From VRUE01 sp963702705 (GTDB lineage: Bacteria > Actinomycetota > Thermoleophilia > Solirubrobacterales > 70-9): a stretch of 64,000 nt of DNA. Under the pieces are notes generated by a model. The model was not told the origin of the DNA and ran no database searches. It was given only the letters and a program-made list of their open reading frames with translations. Location of the stretch: positions 1,178,001 through 1,242,000 of the forward strand of contig CAVPDR010000002.1 of the NCBI GenBank assembly GCA_963702705.1, written 5' to 3'. The position numbers and the translations under genes were made by a program. Positions 26,977-34,955 of the stretch are shown piece after piece; the stretch's first letter is position 1, and the number at the start of each line of letters is the position of its first letter.

Positions 26977-27407
26977 CAGGGGCCCCAGAACAAGAAGTCG
27001 AACCTCGATCGCTGGTATCGAACCTATGAGAAAGAGTTGAAGAGCGAGCAGACATCGAGCAGACATTCGACCAAGTACTAGGAGAGCTCGAGTCCGTGCT
27101 TCCGGACATCAAGTCGACCCGCTGGCGGCGGACATCTGACTTCTACACGCTGTTCACCACCTTCGCCGACCATGCAGACGATTTGCCCCTAAGCAAACAG
27201 GGTCGGAAAGTTGCGAAGAACAAACTCCTCAAATTTGGAGTCGAAGTATCGGCGGCTCTCGCCAAAGAGCCGCCGAAAGACGTGAAAGTCTCGGCGCGAG
27301 CGAAACGCTATGCACGAGATGTGGAGCGCGCTGCCTCGGACCTAGCCAGAAGACAGGGAAGGAAGAAAGAGCTGGAGGCGCTTCTACGGAGCGCTTGGAC
27401 GAGCTAA
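26944..27407 (+). pseudogene. C-terminal remnant of a DUF262-like protein, frameshifted
   Basis: Frame 1 (26944-27081) reads ALISELAIAVLQGPQNKKSN then LDRWYRTYEKEL. Frame 3 continues EQTFDQVLGELESVLPDIKS then TRWRRTSDFYTLFTTFADH to the stop at 27407. Together they resemble the C-terminal part of DUF262/GmrSD-type restriction proteins. The frames are out of register because of a perfect 11-base tandem duplication at 27045-27066; removing one copy restores a single reading frame. No N-terminal DUF262 domain remains. Confidence 0.55.
27045..27066. repeat. 11-bp perfect tandem duplication causing a frameshift
   Basis: CGAGCAGACAT occurs twice in direct succession. Deleting one copy joins the two frames of the DUF262-like remnant without a stop (KSEQTFDQVLGELES). 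Confidence 0.8.
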
Positions 27408-27568
27408 CGCCAGTCTGCGCGCGTGCGGGGTCGCCCTGATGCACGTGGCCATCGCTACTGAAGGACAGACATTTTGGCACCAGTACCCGAATCAACCGGA
27501 GTTAAGAGAACGAAACGGCCAAGCGATAGCGCAACAGAAAGTGCGGCAGATCCAGGCACTTCTCGATA

Positions 27569-27642
<74 letters not shown>

Positions 27643-27678
27643 GAGGGATGGGCGACTTGCGCCCGGGCGGGCATTATC

Positions 27679-28773
27679 TCAGGGTCGCTGGATTTGGAGG
27701 CGGAAGGGTCCTCCGTGGGCGCCGGTCGAGGTGATTTCGAGGCGCAGGCGATGCTGGCCGCAGACGGTGTAGTCAAGCTGGTCCCGGCGGCTGATGCCGG
27801 GGCGAGATCTGCGGAGAAGCCTGCCGGCACGGCTACGAAGGGCCAGTTCGTAGCCGTGCCTGCGCAGGCGGCTGGGGCGCAGGCTGACCGTTCCGTCGAG
27901 CGGCGTTCGTAGGGACTCGACGGCTGCGCCCTCCCCCCTGGCCGGTACTCGCCCGGCCAGCGTGAAGCTGGTCCGCCCCTGCCAGGGCGTAAGCGTGTCT
28001 TCCCGGATCGCCCTGAAGGCGGCCGGGTCCGGTCGCAGCGCCGGTATGTAGCGCCACTGGACCGCTTGTTCGGGGAAGCGAAGGTGAGCGAAGGCCTCGG
28101 CGAAGGCCTCGCCGGGGTCCTCGAAGTAGTGGCTGCCCTCGTCACCGGGGTAGAGCCGCCCGGTGCGCTTGCCCTGGCAGACGCCTTCGAGGCTGGCCCA
28201 GCGCTCCGTGCCCCAGTCGACGGCACTGCCGAAGGGGGCCGGCATTTCGCGATGGGCGGCGACGTGGTGGCCGTACTCGTGGGCGAGGACGAAGTCGAAG
28301 GTCGCACCCTCTGAATCGGCTTCTTCGTAGCCACCGATGACGATCTTGTCCTCGCCGGTGAAATAGCAGGCCTCGGCACCGAAGCCGCAATCGAAGCCGA
28401 GCTGGAATTCGGTGTCGAGCTGGATCGTGAGCAGTTCGACCTCGGGACCGTGGATCAGGGTGCCGATGAAGTCGGCGACCCGCTGCGGGTCGGTGACGTT
28501 GCAGGTCTCCGCGCAGGCGGCGGTGACGCTGACGGCGACGGTCGCCTCGCTGCCATCGCCGATCGAGTAGCGCTGCGACGACGCGGACGCGGAAATCCGC
28601 GCCGCCGCAGCACCGGGCTCGCCCAACACGACATCGCGCATCGGTACCGCGGGGCGCGGCACCTCGAGCGCGACGCCCGGACTGGGACGCCTGGCGGCTA
28701 CTCCTGCCGGAGCGGCCAGCAGAAGAAAGGTCATGGCTATGCCCGCAAGCGCCCCCGCCGGGCGCCGGCTCAC
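27679..28773 (-). CDS. Secreted zinc metalloprotease-like protein
   Basis: 364 residues from GTG 28773 (SRRPAGALAGIAMTFLLLAA is a signal peptide); the frame is open further upstream but that part is arginine-rich and not protein-like. The zinc motif is VLAHEYGHHVAAH (HExxH), with a likely third ligand in EDPGEAFAEAFAH about 60 residues later. Cysteines (AACAETCNV, FDCGFGAEACYF) suggest disulfides in the exported protein. The C-terminal 100 residues form an arginine-rich beta domain. Substrate unknown. The gene is next to the tRNA-Asp integration site but outside it. Confidence 0.75.
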   Translation of the reverse strand: MSRRPAGALAGIAMTFLLLAAPAGVAARRPSPGVALEVPRPAVPMRDVVLGEPGAAAARISASASSQRYSIGDGSEATVAVSVTAACAETCNVTDPQRVADFIGTLIHGPEVELLTIQLDTEFQLGFDCGFGAEACYFTGEDKIVIGGYEEADSEGATFDFVLAHEYGHHVAAHREMPAPFGSAVDWGTERWASLEGVCQGKRTGRLYPGDEGSHYFEDPGEAFAEAFAHLRFPEQAVQWRYIPALRPDPAAFRAIREDTLTPWQGRTSFTLAGRVPARGEGAAVESLRTPLDGTVSLRPSRLRRHGYELALRSRAGRLLRRSRPGISRRDQLDYTVCGQHRLRLEITSTGAHGGPFRLQIQRP

Positions 28774-29083
28774 GGAGCGGGGCCCGGCTCTCTCACGGGA
28801 TCGCTCGCTTCCCCGGTTCCAGCCGGCACAGCGCAGGCAGCGGTTGGCATGTACGCGAGGAGCGCCATTGCGGGAGGGGGGCGATCGTGAAGGCCACGGG
28901 GCGGAACCCTGGCGCCGCGTGAATCGGCTCTTCACGTCAACTAGCGGACACCGTAGCGAGCATTGCGCCGAGAGAAAAGAAACCGCCATACCATTGCCGT
29001 ACCAAAACTGACTACCAGAGTCTGGGCGGCAAGATCTCACGCGGAACACAACCGATCGAGGATCTCTTACGTAGTTGCCAGCG
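28774..29083. promoter_or_regulatory. Divergent intergenic region between metalloprotease and FAD oxidase genes
   Basis: About 310 bases without a supported gene. The right half (28930-29070) is AT-richer and probably contains the promoter of the FAD oxidase cassette. No strong inverted repeat or clear sigma boxes are visible to me. Confidence 0.3.
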
Positions 29084-30352
29084 ATGAAGATCGCGATCGT
29101 CGGAACCGGAGTCTCGGGCCTCGTCGCCGCCCACCTGCTGCACCGCGAGCACGCGCTGACCGTCTACGAGGCGGGCTCGCGGATCGGCGGCCACGCGAAC
29201 ACGGTCCGGGTCGACCTCGAGGACGAGACCCACCGGATCGACACCGGCTTCATCGTCTTCAACGACCGCAACTACCCCGCCTTCGAAGCGCTGCTGGACG
29301 AGCTCGGGATCGCCACGCAGCCCTCCCACATGAGCTTCTCGGTCTCCGACGGGCGCGGCGAGTTCGAGTATGCGGGGACGCCGCGCGGCCTCTTTGCCCG
29401 ACCCTCCCACCTGCTCAGCCCCGCCTTCCTCGGCATGCTGCGCGACTGGCGCCGCTTCAATCGCGAGGCGCAAGCGCTGATCGGGATGAACGGCACCGCC
29501 CCCTCGCTCGGTGCCTGGCTCGAGGAAAAAGGCTTCTCCCGACACTTCGTCGAGCGGCTGATCGTGCCGCAGGCATCCGCTGTCTGGTCGTCGGATCCGG
29601 CGCAGATGTGGAGCTTCCCGGCCAGCTTCATGGCCGAGTTCTTCGACAACCACGGCATGTTCAGCCTCGGCGACCGGCCGCGCTGGCGCACCGTCAGCGG
29701 CGGCTCGGCCTCCTACGTCGAGGCGATCGCGGCACCCTGGCGCGGTCGCGTGCGGCTGCGGGCGCCGGTGCGGCGAATCGAGCGGCACGACGACGGCGTG
29801 CGAATCGAGGCCGAGGGCTGCGAGAGCGAGGACTTCGACCAGGTCGTGATCGCCACCCACTCCGATCAGGCGCTGGCGCTGCTCGCCGACCCGAGCGAGT
29901 CCGAGCGAGAGATCCTCGGCGCCATCCCCTACCAGCGCAACGAGGCGGTCCTGCACACCGACGCCTCGCTGCTGCCGCGCCGGCGCGCCGCCTGGTCGAG
30001 CTGGAACTTCCACCTCACGCCCGAGCCCGCCCGCGGCAGCACCGTCACCTACTGGATGAACAACCTGCAGCGTCTGCGCAGCCGCCGGCAGCTGCTGGTC
30101 ACGCTCAACCGCGGTGACGAAATCGACCCGGAGCAGGTGCTGCGTCGCTTCAGCTATGAGCACCCCGTCTACACCGCCGCCGGAGTCGCCGCCCAGGCGC
30201 GCCACGCGGAGATCAGCGGCCCCGCGCGCAACACCCACTTCGCCGGCGCCTACTGGGGCTGGGGCTTCCACGAGGACGGCGTGCTCAGCGCGATCCGGGC
30301 CTGCCGGCGGATCGCCCCCGCAGCAGCTCAGATCGAGGTGCTGGCAGCATGA
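29084..30352 (+). CDS. FAD-dependent amine oxidase-like protein of lipid cassette
   Basis: 422 residues from ATG 29084. MKIAIVGTGVSGLVAAHLLH is the FAD-binding fingerprint, followed by YEAGSRIGGHANTVRV and DTGFIVFNDRNYP, and the C-terminus has HFAGAYWGWGFHEDGV, the second FAD motif. This subgroup is regularly encoded with DUF1365 and cyclopropane-fatty-acid synthase and is thought to act on membrane fatty acyl chains. Its stop overlaps the DUF1365 start by 4 bases. Reaction is inferred from neighbours. Confidence 0.88.
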   Translation: MKIAIVGTGVSGLVAAHLLHREHALTVYEAGSRIGGHANTVRVDLEDETHRIDTGFIVFNDRNYPAFEALLDELGIATQPSHMSFSVSDGRGEFEYAGTPRGLFARPSHLLSPAFLGMLRDWRRFNREAQALIGMNGTAPSLGAWLEEKGFSRHFVERLIVPQASAVWSSDPAQMWSFPASFMAEFFDNHGMFSLGDRPRWRTVSGGSASYVEAIAAPWRGRVRLRAPVRRIERHDDGVRIEAEGCESEDFDQVVIATHSDQALALLADPSESEREILGAIPYQRNEAVLHTDASLLPRRRAAWSSWNFHLTPEPARGSTVTYWMNNLQRLRSRRQLLVTLNRGDEIDPEQVLRRFSYEHPVYTAAGVAAQARHAEISGPARNTHFAGAYWGWGFHEDGVLSAIRACRRIAPAAAQIEVLAA

Positions 30353-31164
30353 GCGCCTCGGCGGTCTATGAGGGTTGGATCCGCCACCGCCGCTTCGAGC
30401 CGGTCGAGCACGAGTTCCGCTACCGGCTCTTCCTCATGTACCTCGACCTCGACGAGCTTCCGCGGGTACTCGACCGCTACCCGCTCTGGTCGGCGCGCCA
30501 CCCCGCGCCCGCCCGTTTCCGCCGCGGCGACTTCATGGGCGACCCGGAGCGTCCGCTGGCCGAGTGCGCCCGCGACGCAGTCGAGGCCCGGACCGGGGAG
30601 CGCCCCGCCGGCCCAGTGCGGATGCTCGCCAACCTGCGCACGCTCGGCCACGTCTTCAACCCGGTCTGCCTCTACTACTGCTTCGACGCCGGCGGCGAGC
30701 GGGTCGAGGCCGTCGTCGCCGATGTCAACAACATCCCCTGGGGGGAGCGTCATCCTTATGTCCTGGCGCGCGAAGGGCGCCAGGGAACCGTGCTTGCGCA
30801 AGAGCTCGACAAGGCCCTCCACGTCTCGCCGTTGATGGCGATGGACCAGACCTATGCCTTCCGCGCCGGCGAGCCCGGCGAGCGGCTGAGCGTGCAGATC
30901 GAGTCGCGCCCGGCGCCCGTTGGAGGTCTATATGACACCCAATCTGACGCGCCCCGGCGACGGAAGCAGTTCGACGCCACCCTCTCGATGCGTCGCCGCG
31001 AGCTCAGCGGCCCGCTGCTGACCCGGATGCTGTTGCGCTACCCGGCGATGTCGCTGCAGGTCGTCGCCAAGATCTACGCCCAGACGCTGCGGTTGAAGCT
31101 GAAGGGAGCGCCCTACTCCCCCCACCCCGCGGGGAAGCCACCGAGGGGGTTCCTGTCGCCATAG
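30349..31164 (+). CDS. DUF1365 family protein
   Basis: 271 residues. It starts VYEGWIRHRRFEPVEHEFRY and continues LFLMYLDLDELP, the defining N-terminus of DUF1365, with RMLANLRTLGHVFNPVCLYY and later YPAMSLQVVAKIYAQTLRLK. It is encoded between the FAD oxidase (ATGA overlap) and the cyclopropane synthase, the usual order of this cassette. Biochemical role unestablished; a lipid-binding or modification accessory role is inferred. Confidence 0.92.
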   Translation: MSASAVYEGWIRHRRFEPVEHEFRYRLFLMYLDLDELPRVLDRYPLWSARHPAPARFRRGDFMGDPERPLAECARDAVEARTGERPAGPVRMLANLRTLGHVFNPVCLYYCFDAGGERVEAVVADVNNIPWGERHPYVLAREGRQGTVLAQELDKALHVSPLMAMDQTYAFRAGEPGERLSVQIESRPAPVGGLYDTQSDAPRRRKQFDATLSMRRRELSGPLLTRMLLRYPAMSLQVVAKIYAQTLRLKLKGAPYSPHPAGKPPRGFLSP

Positions 31165-31229
31165 GAGATCGACTCGCCCGCACCGCCGTCCAGCAAGCGC
31201 TGTCGCGCCTGCGCGCCGGCCGCATCGAC

Positions 31230-32348
31230 GTGGTCGAGAGCGGCCGGCTGCGCTCCTTCGGCCCCGCCGATGCCGATCTGCGGGCGACCGTGACGATCCG
31301 CGACCCGGCCGCCTGGCGGGGGCCGCTGCGCGGCAGCGTCGGGCTTGGCGAGACCTACGTCGAGGGTCTCTGGGAAACCGATGACCTGGTCACGCTGATC
31401 CGCATCGCCGCGCGCGAGCTCGGACGGCCGGGGGGCCTGCCGGGCGCCGTCGCCCGGGGGCGCGGCCTGCTGCACCGAGCCCGCCGCCTGGTCCCGGAGA
31501 ACACACGGGACCGGGCGCGCCGGCACATCGCCGCCCACTACGACCTCGGCAACGACCTCTTCGCCGCATTCCTCGACGAGCGGATGGTCTACTCGTGCGC
31601 CTACTTCCCCAAACGGGACGCCAGCCTCGAGCAGGCGCAGTTGGCGAAGCTGGAGCGGATCTGCGCGCGGCTGCGGCTCGGTCCCGAAAACCACCTGCTG
31701 GAGATCGGCAGCGGCTGGGGCGGCCTGGCGATCCACGCCGCCCGCGAGCACGAGTGCCGGGTGACGACGACGACGATCTCGGCCGAGCAGCACGAGCTGG
31801 CCCGGCAGAGGGTGCGCGAGGCGGGGTTGGAGGATCGCGTCACCGTGCTGCGCCAGGACTACCGCGACGTCGACGGCCGCTTCGACCGCCTCGTCTCGGT
31901 CGAGATGATCGAGGCGGTCGGCTGGCAGTACTTCGACGCCTTCTTTCGTCACTGCAGCCGGCTGCTCAGACCTGACGGGCTGATGCTGCTGCAGGCGATC
32001 ACGATCGACGACAGCCTCTACGAGGCCGAGAAGGGCGCTCGCAGCTTTGCCAACACCTACGTCTTCCCCGGCGGCTGCCTGCCCTCGGAGGGAAAGATCG
32101 CCGACTGCGTCGCCCGCGTCACCGACATGCGCCAGGTCTGGCGCGAGGACATCACGGCGCACTACCCGCCGACGCTGGCCGCCTGGCGCGAGCGCTTTTC
32201 AGCCGCCTGGGGGCGGCTGCGGGCGCGTGGTTATGACGAGCGTTTCCGCCGCCTCTGGGCCTTCTACCTCAGCAGCTCCGAGGCGGGCTTCCGCGAGCGT
32301 AGGATCAGCGACGTGCAGGCACTGTTCGCCAAGCCGGAGTGGCGGTGA
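31230..32348 (+). CDS. Cyclopropane-fatty-acyl-phospholipid synthase family methyltransferase
   Basis: 372 residues from GTG 31230. Key blocks: GSVGLGETYVEGLWETDDLV, ARRHIAAHYDLGNDLF, YSCAYFPKRDASLEQAQ, the SAM site LEIGSGWGGLAIHAA and VSVEMIEAVGWQYF. It transfers a methylene or methyl group from SAM onto an unsaturated acyl chain. In-frame codons upstream read GDRLARTAVQQALSRLRAGR, which matches the family N-terminus, yet no ATG, GTG or TTG lies there. An ATA at 31161, overlapping the DUF1365 stop as ATAG after GAGGGGG, is the candidate true start. Confidence 0.9.
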   Translation: MVESGRLRSFGPADADLRATVTIRDPAAWRGPLRGSVGLGETYVEGLWETDDLVTLIRIAARELGRPGGLPGAVARGRGLLHRARRLVPENTRDRARRHIAAHYDLGNDLFAAFLDERMVYSCAYFPKRDASLEQAQLAKLERICARLRLGPENHLLEIGSGWGGLAIHAAREHECRVTTTTISAEQHELARQRVREAGLEDRVTVLRQDYRDVDGRFDRLVSVEMIEAVGWQYFDAFFRHCSRLLRPDGLMLLQAITIDDSLYEAEKGARSFANTYVFPGGCLPSEGKIADCVARVTDMRQVWREDITAHYPPTLAAWRERFSAAWGRLRARGYDERFRRLWAFYLSSSEAGFRERRISDVQALFAKPEWR

Positions 32349-33103
32349 GGAAGGGAAGCGGCGAGCCGCTGCTGCTCCTCCATGGCCTCGGCGGCTCGAC
32401 CGCGGTCTGGAGCCCGGTGATCGACAGGCTCGCCGAGCAGCGCGACGTGCTGGCCGTCGACCTGCCGGGATTCGGCCTCGCGCGGCCGCTCCCCACCGGA
32501 GTGGAACCGAACCCGGTCAACCTCGCGGTCGCGGTGCGCGAGGCCTGCGCCGAGCTCGGCTTCGAGCGCCCGCATGTAGCCGGCAACTCTCTCGGCGGCT
32601 GGGTGGCGCTGGAGCTGGGCCGGGCCGGTTGGGCCGCATCGGTGACGACGCTCTCGCCGGCGGGCCTCTGGCGCAAGCCGCTCGGCGATCGCCGCGTCAA
32701 CCCGCGGCTCTGGGCCAAACGCCTGCGTCCGTTCATCTCGCTGGCGCTGCGTGTGCGGCGCAGCCGCGAGTCGATGCTGGCGACCTTCGCGGCGCGGCCG
32801 GATCGCATCCCGGCCAAGGAGGGCCGCGACCTCGTCCTCGGCTGGATCGACTCCAGCGGCTATGACGGCGCCAACAGGGCGATGCGCACCCACGTCTTCG
32901 ACCCGTCCGGCTACCCCGAGCTGCCGGTCACCCTCGCTTGGGGGGAGCGCGACCGGCTGCTGGCCCCGCCGCGGCCCGAGCGCCGGCCGGCCGGCTCGCG
33001 CTACGTCGTCCTGCCCGGAGTCGGCCACACGCCGATGTGGGATGACCCCGGGCTGATCGCCCGCACCCTGCTCGAGGGCAGCTCGGTCTCGGCCGCCGTC
33101 TGA
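32345..33103 (+). CDS. Alpha/beta-fold hydrolase
   Basis: 252 residues from GTG 32345, which overlaps the synthase stop (GTGA). LLLLHGLGGSTAVWSPVIDR holds the oxyanion hole, GNSLGGWVALE the nucleophile Ser (about residue 82), VTLAWGERDRLL the acid region and PGVGHTPMWDDP the catalytic His. It is the last gene of the FAD oxidase-DUF1365-cyclopropane synthase cassette and may be an acyl hydrolase or esterase acting on the same lipids. Substrate unknown. Confidence 0.9.
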   Translation: MRKGSGEPLLLLHGLGGSTAVWSPVIDRLAEQRDVLAVDLPGFGLARPLPTGVEPNPVNLAVAVREACAELGFERPHVAGNSLGGWVALELGRAGWAASVTTLSPAGLWRKPLGDRRVNPRLWAKRLRPFISLALRVRRSRESMLATFAARPDRIPAKEGRDLVLGWIDSSGYDGANRAMRTHVFDPSGYPELPVTLAWGERDRLLAPPRPERRPAGSRYVVLPGVGHTPMWDDPGLIARTLLEGSSVSAAV

Positions 33104-33142
33104 CTTCTGGGAGAGTTCCGGAACGCGAGCAACCGGAGGGAG

Positions 33143-33895
33143 ATGCCAGTGATCATCGAGAGGACCGAGAATCCGCAGTGGCTGTCGAACGCTTACCTCG
33201 TCGCCGACGAGGCCGGCGGCAAGGGCGTGCTGATCGACGGCAACGACGACCTCGGGCCGCTGCTCGAGCGGGCCGAGCGCGAGGGAATCGAGATCACCCA
33301 CATCCTGATCACCCACCCGCACGGCGACCACATCGCCGGCCTCGCCGCGGCGCAGCAGCAGCTCGGCGGCGTGCCGATGGTCTCCCACGCAGAGGCGGCG
33401 GCCGAGATCGAGGACGAGATCGCGCAGACGATCGCCGACGGCGAGAAGCTCAGCACGGGCGGCCTCGAGATCGAGGCGATCCACACGCCGGGCCACGCCT
33501 CCGGCCACGTCGCCTTCCTCGTCAACGGCAGCGACGTCTTCACCGCCGACGTCCTCTTCAAGGGGACGGTCGGGGGCACGATGGCTCCGGGCGCCAGCGG
33601 CTTCGCCGACCTCGAGTCCTCGGTGATGCGACTGCTCGAGCTGCCGCCGGAGACCACCGTGCACCCCGGCCATCGCGAGCCGACCACGATCGGCGCCGAG
33701 TGGGACACGAACCCCTTCGTGCAGATCTGGCGTGGCGAGGAGGAGACCGGCGACGAGCAGGTCACCGTCTGGGGCCGTCCGGCGACGATGAAGCTCTGGG
33801 CGCCCGACTACGACGGCGGCAACAAGGCCTGGATCGTCTTCGCCGACGATGGCACGGAGGCGATCGTCGGCGGTTCGCAGGTGGAGCGCAGCTGA
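33143..33895 (+). CDS. Metallo-beta-lactamase-fold hydrolase, glyoxalase II-like
   Basis: 250 residues from ATG 33143 with CGGAGGGAG upstream. Zinc ligands: THPHGDH (His58, His60, Asp62, His63), His118 in HTPGHASGH, Asp136 in FTADVLF and His177 in VHPGHREP. The overall pattern is like glyoxalase II or related thioester hydrolases. The last 60 residues form an extra beta segment (VWGRPATMKLWAPDYDGG). It follows the lipid cassette after a 39-base gap and may be separately transcribed. Confidence 0.9.
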   Translation: MPVIIERTENPQWLSNAYLVADEAGGKGVLIDGNDDLGPLLERAEREGIEITHILITHPHGDHIAGLAAAQQQLGGVPMVSHAEAAAEIEDEIAQTIADGEKLSTGGLEIEAIHTPGHASGHVAFLVNGSDVFTADVLFKGTVGGTMAPGASGFADLESSVMRLLELPPETTVHPGHREPTTIGAEWDTNPFVQIWRGEEETGDEQVTVWGRPATMKLWAPDYDGGNKAWIVFADDGTEAIVGGSQVERS

Positions 33896-33905
33896 CTTCT
33901 GCCGC

Positions 33906-33950
33906 CGATGGGCCTGAAACGTCCGACATTTGGACGTTTCAGGCCCATCG
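33906..33950. repeat. Dispersed palindromic repeat copy 2, possible terminator
   Basis: Perfect 19-base arms (33906-33924 and 33932-33950) around the loop GACATTT, 11 bases after the metallo-beta-lactamase-fold gene. Core GGACGTTTCAGGCCC is the same as in the repeat at 2661-2707. It could terminate transcription, but the shared sequence points to a repeat family. Confidence 0.75.
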
Positions 33951-34151
33951 ACCGCGGTGCTACTTGATCACCGCTTCCATCAGCAGCCAGCAGGGAAGAG
34001 CGGCGGGGTGTGGTGAGGCCGGGCAGCGAGTTCGAGGGCTGCACCCGCGAGTTGAGCTTGGCGCCGAACCTGACCGGGGCCGAGGCGACACCGGCGGCCG
34101 GAACGAGGGCCGGGACTCGCTCACCCCTTTGCCTGGTCTTAGGATCAGCGC

Positions 34152-34826
34152 GTGAGCGCCGAGCCACGCCAGACCAGCGCCGCCGAGCTGAAGGCGCAGA
34201 TCGAGGCCGAACGCGGCGGGCGACCCTTCCTTGTGCTCCGCGATGGCGCGGGCGAGCAGCGGATCGTCGTCATCGAGGAGGGCGCCACCGAGCTCTGGGT
34301 CGGCCGCGGTGAGGCGGCCGGACTGCGAATCGACTGGGACGAGGAGGTCTCCGCCCTGCACGCCCAGATCGAGATCGTCGGCGAGGAGTGCACCCTGCTC
34401 GACGACGGCCTCTCGCGCAACGGCTCCTTCGTCGGGCCCGAGCGCGTGCACGGGCGGCGGCGGCTCCGCGACGGCGACGTCCTGCGCTTCGGACGCACCA
34501 CGGTGCTCTTCCGCCGCCCCGGCGAGTCCGCTCCGGAAGCGACCGTGGTGGCGAGCGAGGTGCCGGCGGCGGCGGCGATCTCCCCCGGCCAGCGCCGCGT
34601 CCTGCTCGCGCTCTGCCGGCCCTACAAGGATGGCTCGGCCTTCGCCACGCCTCCCACCAACCAGGCGATCGCCACCGAGCTCCACCTCAGCGTCGACGCG
34701 GTGAAGACCCATATGCGGGCGCTCTTCGAGAAGCTCGACCTCGAGGACCTGCCGCAGAACCGCAAGCGCGTCGCCCTGGCTGAGCGGGCGCTGCAGAGCG
34801 GTGTCGTCACGCCCCGCGATCTGTAG
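34152..34826 (+). CDS. FHA-domain protein with C-terminal helix-turn-helix
   Basis: 224 residues from GTG 34152. The FHA domain spans about 47-120: VGRGEAAGLRI, SALHAQIEIV, LSRNGSFVG and RDGDVLRFG hold the phosphothreonine-binding Arg, Ser, His and Asn positions. Residues 140-215 form a winged-helix-like segment (SPGQRRVLLALCRPY, NQAIATELHLSVDAVKTHMR) as in bacterial signal output domains. It may read Ser/Thr-kinase phosphorylation. The FtsH-like gene lies 129 bases downstream; no kinase is in the window. Confidence 0.85.
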   Translation: MSAEPRQTSAAELKAQIEAERGGRPFLVLRDGAGEQRIVVIEEGATELWVGRGEAAGLRIDWDEEVSALHAQIEIVGEECTLLDDGLSRNGSFVGPERVHGRRRLRDGDVLRFGRTTVLFRRPGESAPEATVVASEVPAAAAISPGQRRVLLALCRPYKDGSAFATPPTNQAIATELHLSVDAVKTHMRALFEKLDLEDLPQNRKRVALAERALQSGVVTPRDL

Positions 34827-34955
34827 CGTCGGCGGCCTGGAGCTTTAGCCGATCCGGCGCTGGCTGGACGCATATGCGATTGGAGTGAGCGCGCTTTCCA
34901 CCCACACTGCCTCGTTAGTTCTGACGATGACCTCCAAACCAGCAGGGAGACCGAC

